Origin: Streptomyces profundus
GTDB taxonomy: Bacteria > Actinomycetota > Actinomycetes > Streptomycetales > Streptomycetaceae
Length of the DNA: 64,000 nt
Assembly (NCBI RefSeq): GCF_020740535.1
Contig: NZ_CP082362.1
Span: 186,001-250,000 of the forward strand
Direction: 5' to 3'
Numbering within the stretch: the first letter of the stretch is position 1; each line of letters begins with the position of its first letter. The position numbers were made by a program, and so were the translations under genes. Below are positions 35,790 to 44,608 of this stretch, one piece after another. The notes below the pieces were generated by a model. It was given only the letters and a program-made list of their open reading frames with translations. It was not told where the DNA came from and did no database searches.

Positions 35790-37271
35790 TCAGACGGTGG
35801 TCAACCTGAACTGCTGCCAGGCCGCGTCCGTGCAGGTGTACTGGATGAGGTGCGCGCCGTCGGCCGTCGACTCGTCGGCGACGTCCAGGCAGTGGCCGCT
35901 GTGCCGGGCGACGAGCGAGACATAGCCGTCACCGGCGTCCGCGAGCCGCCACCGCTGCTCGGCCCCGCCGTCGCACGCCGCCTGGACCACGTCGGCGTTG
36001 GCGGCGGTCGAACCGTCGGCGACGCTCAGGCAGAGAGAGCTGTGCCTGGCCACGAGTTCGACGTGGCCTTCGCCGGCGTCGCGGGCCCAGAAGCTCTGGT
36101 TGCTGCCGCCGTTGCAACTCCACTGCACGGCCTGGCGCCCGATGGCCTGGGACTGGTCGGGGACGTCGACGCACTTCCCCGAGTGCCGGGCGGTCAGCGT
36201 CCGGTACGGCCCGCCGCTCGCGGTCACGGTGCCGGCCTCGGTGTCGATGGTCAGCTCGGGGGCCCAGTCCAGACGCATGCTGGTGGGGTCGGGGAACGCG
36301 ATCGGGAGCCAGACGTAGCGCGAGTCGTTGACCAGGCCGCCGAACGAGTTGCCCCAGCGGTCGCCCAGATAGAGGTACGACGTCGTCCCGGTGCCCTGGA
36401 TCGGCAGCACGAAGGCGGTCTGGGAGCCGAAGGCCGTCGCGTCGCCGACGTTCCGCATGGCGCTCCAGTCGCCGTCCAGGCTGGTGGCGGTGGCGTACTG
36501 CTGCTGGTTGGGGTTCCAGCCGGTGGCGCCCGAGGTGAGCATGAAGTAGACCCCGTCGCGCTGGAAGAGCGCCGGCGCCTCGCGGTGGCCGCCGGGCCAG
36601 GGGTTGGCGACCAGCTCGGCGACGTCCGTGTAGTCGTCGGTGAGCCGGTAGATGTGCAGGTCGTAGTTCTCCCTGGCGGAGGAGACCATGTAGCCGGTGC
36701 CGTCGTCGTCGACGAAGGCGGTGATATCGCGCGACATGTGGCCCAGCGGGCGGAAGCTGCCCTGCCAGGCGTAGTCGCCGTCCACCGTGTCGGAGACGGC
36801 CACGGCCGCCCTGGCCTCGCCGTAGTCCTGGCCGTTCTCCTTGTGCATCCACATCACGAACTGGCCGGTCGTCTCGTTGTGGATGACCTTGGGGCGTTCG
36901 ATATTGGCCTGTTGGAGTTCGGGATCGGACTGCTGGGTGAGCACGTGGTTGCGGAACTCCCAGTTCCGCAGGTCGGTCGACCGGTACGCGGAGACATAGC
37001 GGAAGCCGTTGTCGTTCTCCTGCCGGTTCTCGCCGAACCAGTAGTAGTAGCCGTCCACCTCGACGATGCCCCCGCCGTGCGCGTGCACGGGCTCGCCGTC
37101 GGGGGTGGTGAACTGGGTGCCGTTGGGGACGGTCACCGGCTCGGCGGCGGCCGGCCGCACGCCCAGCGCGGTGGCCAGCAGCACGGTGGCGAACAGGGCG
37201 ATCAGGCGTCGGACGTGCGGCGCGCGGCGGCGCGCGCCGTCGGTGGGCGGGGTCCTTCTGGCAGCTCGCAT
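35790..37271 (-). CDS. Secreted GH43 enzyme with C-terminal ricin-B (CBM13) domain
   Basis: 493 residues from ATG at 37271. Signal peptide about 1-43. A five-bladed propeller (about 45-355) starts with DGEPVHAHGGGIVEVDGYYYWFGENR and includes NIERPKVIHNE and GHREAPALFQRDGVYF, as in GH43 subfamily 24 exo-beta-1,3-galactanases. The last 125 residues are a trefoil with three repeats, each with a HSG(K/H)CLDV- or QQF-type element. The ricin domain binds the polysaccharide. Forms a codirectional pair with the GH5 gene 43 bp downstream. Confidence 0.85.
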   Translation of the reverse strand: MRAARRTPPTDGARRRAPHVRRLIALFATVLLATALGVRPAAAEPVTVPNGTQFTTPDGEPVHAHGGGIVEVDGYYYWFGENRQENDNGFRYVSAYRSTDLRNWEFRNHVLTQQSDPELQQANIERPKVIHNETTGQFVMWMHKENGQDYGEARAAVAVSDTVDGDYAWQGSFRPLGHMSRDITAFVDDDGTGYMVSSARENYDLHIYRLTDDYTDVAELVANPWPGGHREAPALFQRDGVYFMLTSGATGWNPNQQQYATATSLDGDWSAMRNVGDATAFGSQTAFVLPIQGTGTTSYLYLGDRWGNSFGGLVNDSRYVWLPIAFPDPTSMRLDWAPELTIDTEAGTVTASGGPYRTLTARHSGKCVDVPDQSQAIGRQAVQWSCNGGSNQSFWARDAGEGHVELVARHSSLCLSVADGSTAANADVVQAACDGGAEQRWRLADAGDGYVSLVARHSGHCLDVADESTADGAHLIQYTCTDAAWQQFRLTTV

Positions 37272-37561
37272 GGGGCGGCTCCGCTCTGGTGGGGTGGGGA
37301 CGGCGACCACCGCTTCCCGACCGTGGTGGCGCCGCCTTCTCACCGTGGAGCGACCGCGACGGAGCGTCAACCGAACTCAAGAGAAGCGATCAGGATCGTT
37401 CAACTCCGCTCAGGCACGGTGGAGTTGACCAGCGGGCGCGGCCGGACTGGGCCAGCCGGGTGGAACTGGTTCGCCCGGCGCTGTCGAGAACCCGGAACCG
37501 GCTCCGTCTCCCTGGTGCGGGTGACCACAATGGGTCCCCCACCACACCGAGGAGTACCACC

Positions 37562-37969
37562 ATGGCCAAGTATCTGCTGCTCAAGCACTACCGGGGCGCC
37601 CCCGAGGCGGTCAACGACGTGCCGATGGACCGGTGGACGCCGGAGGAGGTCACGGCGCACATCCGGTACATGAACGACTTCGCGGCCCGGCTGGCGGAGA
37701 CCGGCGAGTTCGTCGGCGAGCAGGCGCTCGCCCCCGAGGGCACGTTCGTCCGCTACGACGGCGAGGGGCGTCCCCCGGTCACCGACGGGCCGTTCGCCGA
37801 GACCAAGGACCTGGTCGCCGGCTGGATGGTGATCGACGTCGACAGCCACGAGCGCGCCGTCGAGCTGGCCGGGGAGCTGTCGGCCGCCCCGGGGGCCGGC
37901 GGGAAGCCGATCCACGAGTGGCTGGAACTGCGCCCGGCCCTGACCCAGCCGCCCACCGTCGGTGAGTGA
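37562..37969 (+). CDS. YCII/DGPF-domain protein linked to an ECF42 sigma factor
   Basis: 135 residues. YciI-like small alpha/beta protein with the DGPF motif (VTDGPFAETKDLVAGWMVIDVDS). Such proteins are genetically tied to ECF42 sigma factors. The stop codon overlaps the sigma factor start (GTGA, 37966-37969), so the two are translated together. It may act as a sensor or a ligand-binding partner. Confidence 0.92.
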   Translation: MAKYLLLKHYRGAPEAVNDVPMDRWTPEEVTAHIRYMNDFAARLAETGEFVGEQALAPEGTFVRYDGEGRPPVTDGPFAETKDLVAGWMVIDVDSHERAVELAGELSAAPGAGGKPIHEWLELRPALTQPPTVGE

Positions 37970-39132
37970 CAGCCCCGATGGACGAAGCCCTGCCGAGAAG
38001 CCTCACGCCGGGCGTGCTCGGCGTCCTCGTCCGCCGTGGGGCCGACTTCGCGGCGGCCGAGGACGCCGTGCAGGAAGCGCTGGTGGAGGCGGTCCGCGTC
38101 TGGCCGACCGCCCCTCCGCGCGATCCGAGGGGCTGGCTGATCACCGTGGCCTGGCGCCGCTTTCTCGACGCGACCCGGGCGGACGTCGCCCGCCGCCGAC
38201 GCGAGGAGATCGTCGAGGCCGAGCCGGCGCCGGGGCCGGCGGCCACGGTGGACGACACGCTCCAGCTCTACTTCCTGTGCGCCCACCCGTCGCTGACCCC
38301 GGCGTCCGCGGTGGCGCTCACCCTGCGCGCCGTCGGCGGCCTGACCACCCGGCAGATCGCCAGGGCCTATCTGGTGCCGGAGGCGACCATGGCGCAGCGA
38401 GTCAGCCGCGCCAAACGCACCGTCTCCGGCGTGCGGTTCGACCAGCCAGGTGATGTCGCCACCGTGCTGCGGGTCCTCTATCTGGTCTTCAACGAGGGCT
38501 ACTCGGGCGAGGTGGACCTGGCCGCCGAGGCCATCAGGCTCACCCGGCGCCTCTCGGCCGCGATCGACCATCCGGAGGTGGCGGGCCTGCTCGCCCTGAT
38601 GCTGCTCCACCACGCCAGGCGGGCCAGCAGGACCGCGCCCGACGGGAGCCTGGTACCGCTCGCCGCACAGGACAGGTCCCGGTGGGACACCGGGGCGATC
38701 GTCGAGGGCATCGGCATCCTGCGGGCCGCCCTCGCCCGCGACCGGCTGGGCGAGTTCCAGGCCCAGGCCGCCATCGCGGCGCTGCACGCCGACGCGCGCA
38801 CCGCCGGGGAGACCGACTGGCCGCAGATCGTCGAGTGGTACGACGAGTTGGCGCGGCTGACCGACAGCCCGGTAGTCCGGCTCAACCGCGCGGTCGCCGT
38901 CGGCGAAGCCGACGGACCGGGCGCCGGGCTTGCGGCGCTCGCCGGGGTGGACCCATCGCTGCCGCGCCACACCGCGGTGGCGGCGTACCTCCACGAACGC
39001 GACGGCGACCTGGCGAGGGCCGCGCGGCTCTACGCCGAGGCGGCCCTGAAGGCGCCCAACCTCGCCGAACGCCACCATCTGACCCGCGAGGCCGCGCGGC
39101 TCAACTCCCGCCGCCCCGAGGGACAGCCGTGA
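37966..39132 (+). CDS. ECF42-group RNA polymerase sigma factor
   Basis: 388 residues from GTG at 37966. Region 2 (AAAEDAVQEALVEAVRVWP, DPRGWLITVAWRRFLD) and region 4 (LTTRQIARAYLVPEATMAQRVSRAKRTV) occupy the first 160 residues. The long C-terminal extension starts with VLYLVFNEGYSG and has TPR-like helices (LNRAVAVGEADGPGAGLAAL, ARAARLYAEAALKAPN). No anti-sigma factor gene is nearby; the extension is known to control activity in this group. Confidence 0.93.
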   Translation: MTAPMDEALPRSLTPGVLGVLVRRGADFAAAEDAVQEALVEAVRVWPTAPPRDPRGWLITVAWRRFLDATRADVARRRREEIVEAEPAPGPAATVDDTLQLYFLCAHPSLTPASAVALTLRAVGGLTTRQIARAYLVPEATMAQRVSRAKRTVSGVRFDQPGDVATVLRVLYLVFNEGYSGEVDLAAEAIRLTRRLSAAIDHPEVAGLLALMLLHHARRASRTAPDGSLVPLAAQDRSRWDTGAIVEGIGILRAALARDRLGEFQAQAAIAALHADARTAGETDWPQIVEWYDELARLTDSPVVRLNRAVAVGEADGPGAGLAALAGVDPSLPRHTAVAAYLHERDGDLARAARLYAEAALKAPNLAERHHLTREAARLNSRRPEGQP

Positions 39133-39136
39133 CCCG

Positions 39137-39787
39137 CTATCCCGTGCCGGGCGGCTCCTGGGGCTCGGCCCTGGACTCCAGATAGGTCGTGTGGGTGCGC
39201 TGACGGCGTTCAAGCGCCTCGTGGACCGCGCTCGCCACGGTGTTCAACTCGCCAGCCAGCAACTCCAGTTGGCGTCTGAGGTGCTGCTCGGCCGAGTCGG
39301 CGCCCGGCTGGAGCCTGGCCCACCAGCGGGTGCGCTGGTAGGCGTCGAACGCCTCCGGGATGTCGGTGCGCACGGCCCGGCCCAGGATGTGCACCGCCTC
39401 GGGATCGGCAGAGACCTCCTCCGCCACCCAGCCGGGTTCGAGGAGGGCGGCCAGCAGGCCGTCGAGCTCGGCGGCGGGCGCGGTGGCGTCGGCGGGCACC
39501 TCCAGGGCCTCGACATAGCCGCGCAGGGCGGCGAAGTCGGCGCGGACGGCGTCCAGTTCGGCACCGGGGCCGGCCGGTCCCGCGAAGAGCGGGGGCGCGG
39601 TCCGCTCGGGCGGGGCGAGCAGCGCGCCAGCCCCGTACAGGCCGACGACGACGAACGGCCAGTACGCGCCGGCGAGCCCGCCGAACACCGCCACCAGGCC
39701 GGCCAGCCCGCAGGCGCAGCCCGTCAGGTTCCTCCGGGACTCCAGATAGGCCAGCGCCCTGGCCGCCGGACCGCTACTGGTAGCCAC
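39137..39787 (-). CDS. Membrane protein with cytoplasmic helical domain
   Basis: 216 residues. Two adjacent membrane segments at about 22-60 (CACGLAGLVAVFGGLAGAYWPFVVVGLYGAGALLA) and a long helical, mostly charged remainder. No recognised family. It is the last of four codirectional genes and its start overlaps the vWA lipoprotein gene by 14 bp, so it belongs to the TelA/vWA module. Confidence 0.7.
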   Translation of the reverse strand: MATSSGPAARALAYLESRRNLTGCACGLAGLVAVFGGLAGAYWPFVVVGLYGAGALLAPPERTAPPLFAGPAGPGAELDAVRADFAALRGYVEALEVPADATAPAAELDGLLAALLEPGWVAEEVSADPEAVHILGRAVRTDIPEAFDAYQRTRWWARLQPGADSAEQHLRRQLELLAGELNTVASAVHEALERRQRTHTTYLESRAEPQEPPGTG

Positions 39788-41363
39788 GGATCTCCCGGAA
39801 GGCGTCCGCGAGCGAGCCGTTGACCGCGTCGAAGAGCGCGCCCCCGGTCCCCTCGGCGATCAGCTCCAGCTCGGCCGGGTCGGAGTCGCCGAACAGGATG
39901 GTGAACACCGGCACCCGCCGCTGCTCGTCGCCGAGGCCACCGTGGAAGTCCTGGAAGTCCGTGGCCTGGACCTCGTCGTTGTTCTCGCCGTCCGTCATCA
40001 GCACGATGGAGGTGAACGCGTCCCGCGCGCCCTCGTCCGCCAGCAGCTCGTACGCCTCGATCAGGCTGGCGTAGACGGCGGTCTCCCCCTGGGCGACCAG
40101 CGCGTCCGTCCCCGAGCGGATCCCGGCCAGGGCCTCCTCGCGGCCCTCCGCGTCGACCGTCCAGGTCTCCGTGGAGACCACCGCGTCGCTGAACGGCATC
40201 AGCGTCACCTCCTCGCGGTCCCTGAACCGCTCCCCCGCCGGGTTGTCGGCGCCGGTGAGGTGGCGCAGCGCGTCCTGGAGCGCGGCCAGCCGCTCGCCGC
40301 TCATCGAGCCCGAGGTGTCCAGCAGGTAGAGCGTGCGGGAGGGGCGGCGCAACTCGCCGTCGTAGGCGTCGAGAAGGGCGTCGGCGACATCGAGCGAGCC
40401 CGGGTAGGGCAGTTCGCGGCGCTGTCCGTCGGGGATGGACTCGGCGGCCGTGACCTCGGTGGCGACCGGGCGGCGCAGCGTCTCCTCGGTGAGGGCGCGC
40501 TGCGCCGGGGCGGTCCGCAGATAGGCGCCGAGGAGACGCAGCGCCTCGCCCGCCTCCGGCGAGGCGGAGGAGAGCGTGGTCAGCGGGTAGCGGGCGGTGA
40601 CCACCCCGTCCAGCGGACGCACCACCGCCAGGTCGGCGACGCCGGCACGGTCGAGGCCGAGGAGCACGGACTCGTAGTTGACGAGCGCGTCCACGTCGGC
40701 ACGCTGCCCGAACGCCTCGGCGAGCCAGCCGGAGGACCCCGAGGTGAGCCGCTGCCCGGCGAACAGCTCCCGCAGCTCCGTGGCGCTGCCGGAGACGTCG
40801 TCGGCGGTGAGCGCCGACTGGGCGCCGGAGAGCGCCGAGGTCACCGATATCAGCGCGCTGTAACCGGAGTTGGAGCGCGTCGGGTCTGTCATTCCGAAGG
40901 TCAGATCCCCGGCGGCGGCGGCCTCGTGGACCTGGGACCAGGTGATCTCGTCGGGCTGCCAGCCCAGCCGGTCCAGGGCCTCGGGGCGCAGGCCGAGCGC
41001 CACCGGCGAGGTCATGATCGAGGTCTCGGTGAGGATCCGCCGCTCGGCCTCGGGGTGCAGCCTGAGGTAGTCGTTGGTGGCCAGCCACACGGCGTCGTAG
41101 GTGCCGTCGGCCTCGCCCGAGAGCACCTGGCGGGTGGCGTCGAGGGTGCCGGCATGGGTGATCTCGACCTCCACCCCGGTCTCCTCGGTGGCCCGCTCCA
41201 GCAGGAACTCCATGTCGGCCAGCTCGCTGCCGGCCAGGATCCTGACGGTCCCGGCGGCGGCGACACCGTCCCCGCCCTCCTCCTCCTTGTCCGACTCTCC
41301 CGTGCAGGCGACGGCCAGCGCGAGGGTGGCGAGCAGCGCGACGATCCGCGCGCCCGCTCTCAT
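39774..41363 (-). CDS. Lipoprotein: solute-binding-like domain fused to a vWA domain
   Basis: 529 residues. A signal peptide ends with ALAVACTG, so Cys20 is lipidated. About 40-325 is a type-2 periplasmic binding fold (GTVRILAGSELADMEFLLERAT, YDAVWLATNDY, MTDPTRSNSGYSALI). From about 340 there is a von Willebrand A domain with an intact MIDAS: DTSGSMSG, conserved Thr and MTDGENND. The fusion of a ligand-binding fold with a metal-dependent adhesion domain on the outer face is unusual. The start overlaps the telA stop by 4 bp. Confidence 0.82.
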   Translation of the reverse strand: MRAGARIVALLATLALAVACTGESDKEEEGGDGVAAAGTVRILAGSELADMEFLLERATEETGVEVEITHAGTLDATRQVLSGEADGTYDAVWLATNDYLRLHPEAERRILTETSIMTSPVALGLRPEALDRLGWQPDEITWSQVHEAAAAGDLTFGMTDPTRSNSGYSALISVTSALSGAQSALTADDVSGSATELRELFAGQRLTSGSSGWLAEAFGQRADVDALVNYESVLLGLDRAGVADLAVVRPLDGVVTARYPLTTLSSASPEAGEALRLLGAYLRTAPAQRALTEETLRRPVATEVTAAESIPDGQRRELPYPGSLDVADALLDAYDGELRRPSRTLYLLDTSGSMSGERLAALQDALRHLTGADNPAGERFRDREEVTLMPFSDAVVSTETWTVDAEGREEALAGIRSGTDALVAQGETAVYASLIEAYELLADEGARDAFTSIVLMTDGENNDEVQATDFQDFHGGLGDEQRRVPVFTILFGDSDPAELELIAEGTGGALFDAVNGSLADAFREIRGYQ

Positions 41364-42547
41364 ACCAGGCCCTCGTCGCGCTGGTCGGCGGCGCGGGAGC
41401 GCTCCAGATGGCTGGCGGCGTGGCCCAGCTCGTCGGAGAGGGCGCGGGCGGTGGCCGCCATGGTCTCGGTGGCCTGCGCCTTGTAGGTGTCGATGGCGTC
41501 CAGGGTCCGGTAGATCTGCTGGAACGCGGCGCGCAGCGTCTCGGCGCCGACGGCCGGATCGGTGGCCAGCTTCTGGATCTCGCCGCTCTGGGTGGCGAGC
41601 ATCTCGGCGTTGCCGCGGACGAGTTCCTCCGTGGTGCCGCGCAGGGCGGCGACCTGCTCGCCCACCTTGCGCTGGCTCTCCAGGGCGGCGGAGAGCATCA
41701 CGCCGATGCGCAGCGCGGTGACGGTGGTGGTGGCCGCGCGGTCGACGCCCTTGACCAGTTCCTCGTTGTTGCGGCGCACCACGTCCATGGCCAGGTAGCC
41801 CTGGGCGCATACCGCGAGCTGGGTCAGCAGGTCCTGGTGCTTCTGGCGGACCGGGAAGAGGATGTCGGCGCGCAGCGCCGCGGCCTGCTCGGGGTCGGTC
41901 GTCTCCAGCCGCTCGACGCGGCCTCGCAGCTCCTCGTCCAGCGCCTCGGTGAGGACCGCGTACTCCTGGAGTTTGCCCATGGTGTCCCAGAGGCGGGCAC
42001 GCTCGGTGTGCAGGGTGGCGTTGTCGCGGCGCAGCTCGTCCTGGCCGGCGCGCAGGGTGGTCACGATCCTCTGGAGCGTGCCCTGGGCGGTGGCGTAACG
42101 CGCCAGGTGGTCGCGGAACCTGTTGCCGCCCGGCAGCCGGGACAGCAGCTTCCGCACCCCGCCGGACGAGGACTCGCGCGGATCGAGGTCCTCCACGGTG
42201 CGGCGCAGGTCAAGCAGCGACGAGGAGACCCACGTCTGCGCGTCGGCCGCGTCGCCGCCCGCGCCCTGCGAGAGCGAGCGGACGCTGCGGTCGAGCATCC
42301 GGTTGGACTGCTGGGCCGCGGCCCGCATCTCGGCGGAGCCGAGCGAGGTGACCTCGCCGACGCGGCTGGAGAACTCGGGGGAGCGCGCGTCCAGTTCGGA
42401 CAGCGAGTCGACATAGCTCGCGGCGCGGCGCCCCAGCTCCTCGCGGGTCCCCGCGTCCAGCGGCACCAGACCTGACGCCTGCTCGGCCCGGACCGGGGCG
42501 ACGGGTTCGGGTGGTGTGAGGACCAGTGGGTTCTCGGTGTCTGTCAT
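41360..42547 (-). CDS. telA: TelA-like toxic anion resistance protein
   Basis: 395 residues from ATG at 42547. Almost entirely helical with long coiled coils; FPVRQKHQDLLTQLAVCAQGYLAMDVVRRNNEELVKGVDRAATTTVTALRIGVMLSAAL is the TelA core. Members belong to tellurite or stress response loci and are thought to be cytoplasmic scaffolds for envelope stress. Stop-start overlap with the vWA lipoprotein gene. Confidence 0.92.
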   Translation of the reverse strand: MTDTENPLVLTPPEPVAPVRAEQASGLVPLDAGTREELGRRAASYVDSLSELDARSPEFSSRVGEVTSLGSAEMRAAAQQSNRMLDRSVRSLSQGAGGDAADAQTWVSSSLLDLRRTVEDLDPRESSSGGVRKLLSRLPGGNRFRDHLARYATAQGTLQRIVTTLRAGQDELRRDNATLHTERARLWDTMGKLQEYAVLTEALDEELRGRVERLETTDPEQAAALRADILFPVRQKHQDLLTQLAVCAQGYLAMDVVRRNNEELVKGVDRAATTTVTALRIGVMLSAALESQRKVGEQVAALRGTTEELVRGNAEMLATQSGEIQKLATDPAVGAETLRAAFQQIYRTLDAIDTYKAQATETMAATARALSDELGHAASHLERSRAADQRDEGLV

Positions 42548-42578
42548 GGCTCCCCCTGGATGAGGTCCGGCACGGATG

Positions 42579-43697
42579 TCAGCCCCTGGCGCGCTCGGCC
42601 ATGGCACGGAGCACGTCGGCGGTGGGCACGGGCACCTGCCGTACCCCGTCGAGTCCGTCCCTGAGATAGGCGGAGTGCGCCGCGGTGGCCTCGGTGAACT
42701 CGGCGGTCGCGCCCTGCGGCCGGAAGCCGTGGCGGACGGCGAGGCGGCGCAGTTCGGGGTCGTCGGTCAGCGCCTCGCCCAGGCGCCGGCCGCCCTCGGT
42801 GAGCGGCACGAGGGTGTGGTCGCTGGTCGCCGTGGTGTCCGGATAGAGCACCACCATGCTCTCCGCGTGCGCCGCGTGCCCCGCGTCTCCCTCGTCTCCG
42901 GAGTCGGCGCCGCCGATCAGCAGCGAGGCGACCTGCGACTCGTAGGCGAGGACGAGCGGGTTGCCCACGCCGCTGACGAAGTCGCGGAACGGGCCGTCGG
43001 AGCTGGACTGCTGGGTGCCCTGGACCCGCACCAGGGCACGGAGCAGGGGCGCGGTGCGCTCGATGGCGGCCTCGTCCGCGACGACCTGCCCGTCGTTGGC
43101 GACGAAGGAGGCGGCGGCGAGGTAGAGGGCGCCGGAGTTGGAGGTGAGGGGGTCGGTGCTGGAGACATAGAGGGCGCCGCTGAGACCGTCCTGTGCCATG
43201 GCGCCCTCCAACTCCTGCCAGGTGCGGCTCTCCTCGACGGCTGACAGGTAGTCGGCCATGAACAGCCGCCCGACGTTGTCGGCCTCCAGCGTGGCCAGGC
43301 CGTTGGCGGCCAGCACCTCGGCGGCCTCGCGGTGGGCGAGCACCACCAGCGGCGAGTAGAACGGCCGCAGCGGGGCGCTCGGGTCGCCGCTTTCGCCGCG
43401 CAGCGCGTCGGCGGGGCCCTGGCTGGAGGGGAACGCGAAGTCGTAGCCCGCCAGGTCGACGTCGTCCATGGCCCAGGAGCCGACGGACTGCGCCCGCACG
43501 GTGAGCCCCTCGTCCGCCAGGGCGGCCACCACGTCGGGGTCGGCGAAGAACTCCGCCTTCTCCGAGCCGATCACCCCACTGACCGTCACCGATCCCCCGC
43601 CGCCGTCCCCGTCCCCGGTGTCCCGTCCGACGACGAGCGCGGCGGCGACGCCGGCCAACAGCAGCACTCCGAGCGCGATCCCCCATACCCGTCTCAC
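42579..43697 (-). CDS. Membrane-anchored solute-binding-like protein
   Basis: 372 residues from GTG at 43697. An uncleaved or cleaved N-terminal segment (VWGIALGVLLLAGVAAALVVG) exports a type-2 binding fold: VTVSGVIGSEKAEFFADPDVVAAL, YDFAFPSSQ, SSTDPLTSNSGALYLAAASF. It is a homologue of the binding half of the vWA lipoprotein two genes downstream. No ABC permease or ATPase is present, so it is unlikely to serve import; sensing or scaffolding is more probable. Confidence 0.8.
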   Translation of the reverse strand: MRRVWGIALGVLLLAGVAAALVVGRDTGDGDGGGGSVTVSGVIGSEKAEFFADPDVVAALADEGLTVRAQSVGSWAMDDVDLAGYDFAFPSSQGPADALRGESGDPSAPLRPFYSPLVVLAHREAAEVLAANGLATLEADNVGRLFMADYLSAVEESRTWQELEGAMAQDGLSGALYVSSTDPLTSNSGALYLAAASFVANDGQVVADEAAIERTAPLLRALVRVQGTQQSSSDGPFRDFVSGVGNPLVLAYESQVASLLIGGADSGDEGDAGHAAHAESMVVLYPDTTATSDHTLVPLTEGGRRLGEALTDDPELRRLAVRHGFRPQGATAEFTEATAAHSAYLRDGLDGVRQVPVPTADVLRAMAERARG

Positions 43698-43867
43698 GAG
43701 GTGAAGTTTCCTCAGCCGGAACCACCGCCGGGCGTCGGGCAGGTGGCCGGCGGGTGAAGCGCCGGTCGCGGATCGCAACGGGCCCGTGGGGGCGGCGTGT
43801 TGGGCCCGAGGCTGGCGGGCCGCCGACCGCCGGGCGGCACCGGCGAGGAGTCAGGCCGCGCCGGGGG

Positions 43868-44608
43868 TCAGGGGGCGGGGAGGTGGACGGCGGAAGGCGT
43901 GGTCGCCTCCAGGGTGAGCCAGCCCTCCCGGCGTGGCCCCCGCGTGTGGAGCAACACCCGCTCCCCCGGGGCGAGTTCGCCGGAACGCAGGGCACCGTGC
44001 AGCGCCAGCCAGCTGTCGCAGGGGGCCCGCCCCGGCAGGTGGCGGAAGGTGGTGCCGTCGTCGGGGGGTGGCCCCTCGCCGCAGCCCAGCAGGGTCAGCG
44101 GGCCCGGCCCGCGCAGCACCCGCAGGCCGACCGCGCTGAACCAGCCCACGCCCAGCCTGGCATCGGCGAACAGCGGCTCGTCGCAGATCAGCGCGGTGGC
44201 GCGGGCGTCGTCGTCCAGGGCCCAGCCCAGCAGGTCGAGGGCGAGCACCCCGCCGAGCTCGTCGAGGTGGGTGATGCCCAGGTCCTCACCGGCCCAGTCG
44301 AAGGCGTGCACCAGACCGGCCAGGGCCGCCACCTTGGCGTCCAGCAGCGGTCCCGAGCGGATCAGGAAGAGCCGCTCGTCCGCCGTCGGGCGGCCCAACG
44401 CCGCCAGCGCCCGGCCGCTGGCGTCGGGGCCCTCGGCCTCGGCCGCGTCCCCCGGCGTCACCACCAGCAGGTGTTCCAGGGGGATGCCGTGCGCGGCGGC
44501 GATCCGCTCGGCCCGGGGCAGCAGGCTGTCGGGAAAGTCGGACAGCGGCCGGTAGTCGGAGTGCGGCACCGCCGCCACGCTGAGCGCGTGCACGCTGAGT
44601 TCAACCAT
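43868..44608 (-). CDS. Compact KASIII-like protein without catalytic triad (copy A)
   Basis: 246 residues from ATG at 44608. The N-terminal half follows the thiolase-fold pattern (AFDWAGEDLGITHLDELGGVLALDLLGWALDDDARATALICDEP corresponds to the region of the KAS active-site Cys) but no Cys is at the elbow. The C-terminus GELAPGERVLLHTRGPRREGWLTLEA resembles the end of KASIII. The His- and Asn-bearing middle is missing. Best read as a non-catalytic partner of the KASIII encoded two genes upstream; the homology is my inference from pattern. Overlaps the preceding dehydrogenase gene by 8 bp. Confidence 0.6.
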   Translation of the reverse strand: MVELSVHALSVAAVPHSDYRPLSDFPDSLLPRAERIAAAHGIPLEHLLVVTPGDAAEAEGPDASGRALAALGRPTADERLFLIRSGPLLDAKVAALAGLVHAFDWAGEDLGITHLDELGGVLALDLLGWALDDDARATALICDEPLFADARLGVGWFSAVGLRVLRGPGPLTLLGCGEGPPPDDGTTFRHLPGRAPCDSWLALHGALRSGELAPGERVLLHTRGPRREGWLTLEATTPSAVHLPAP

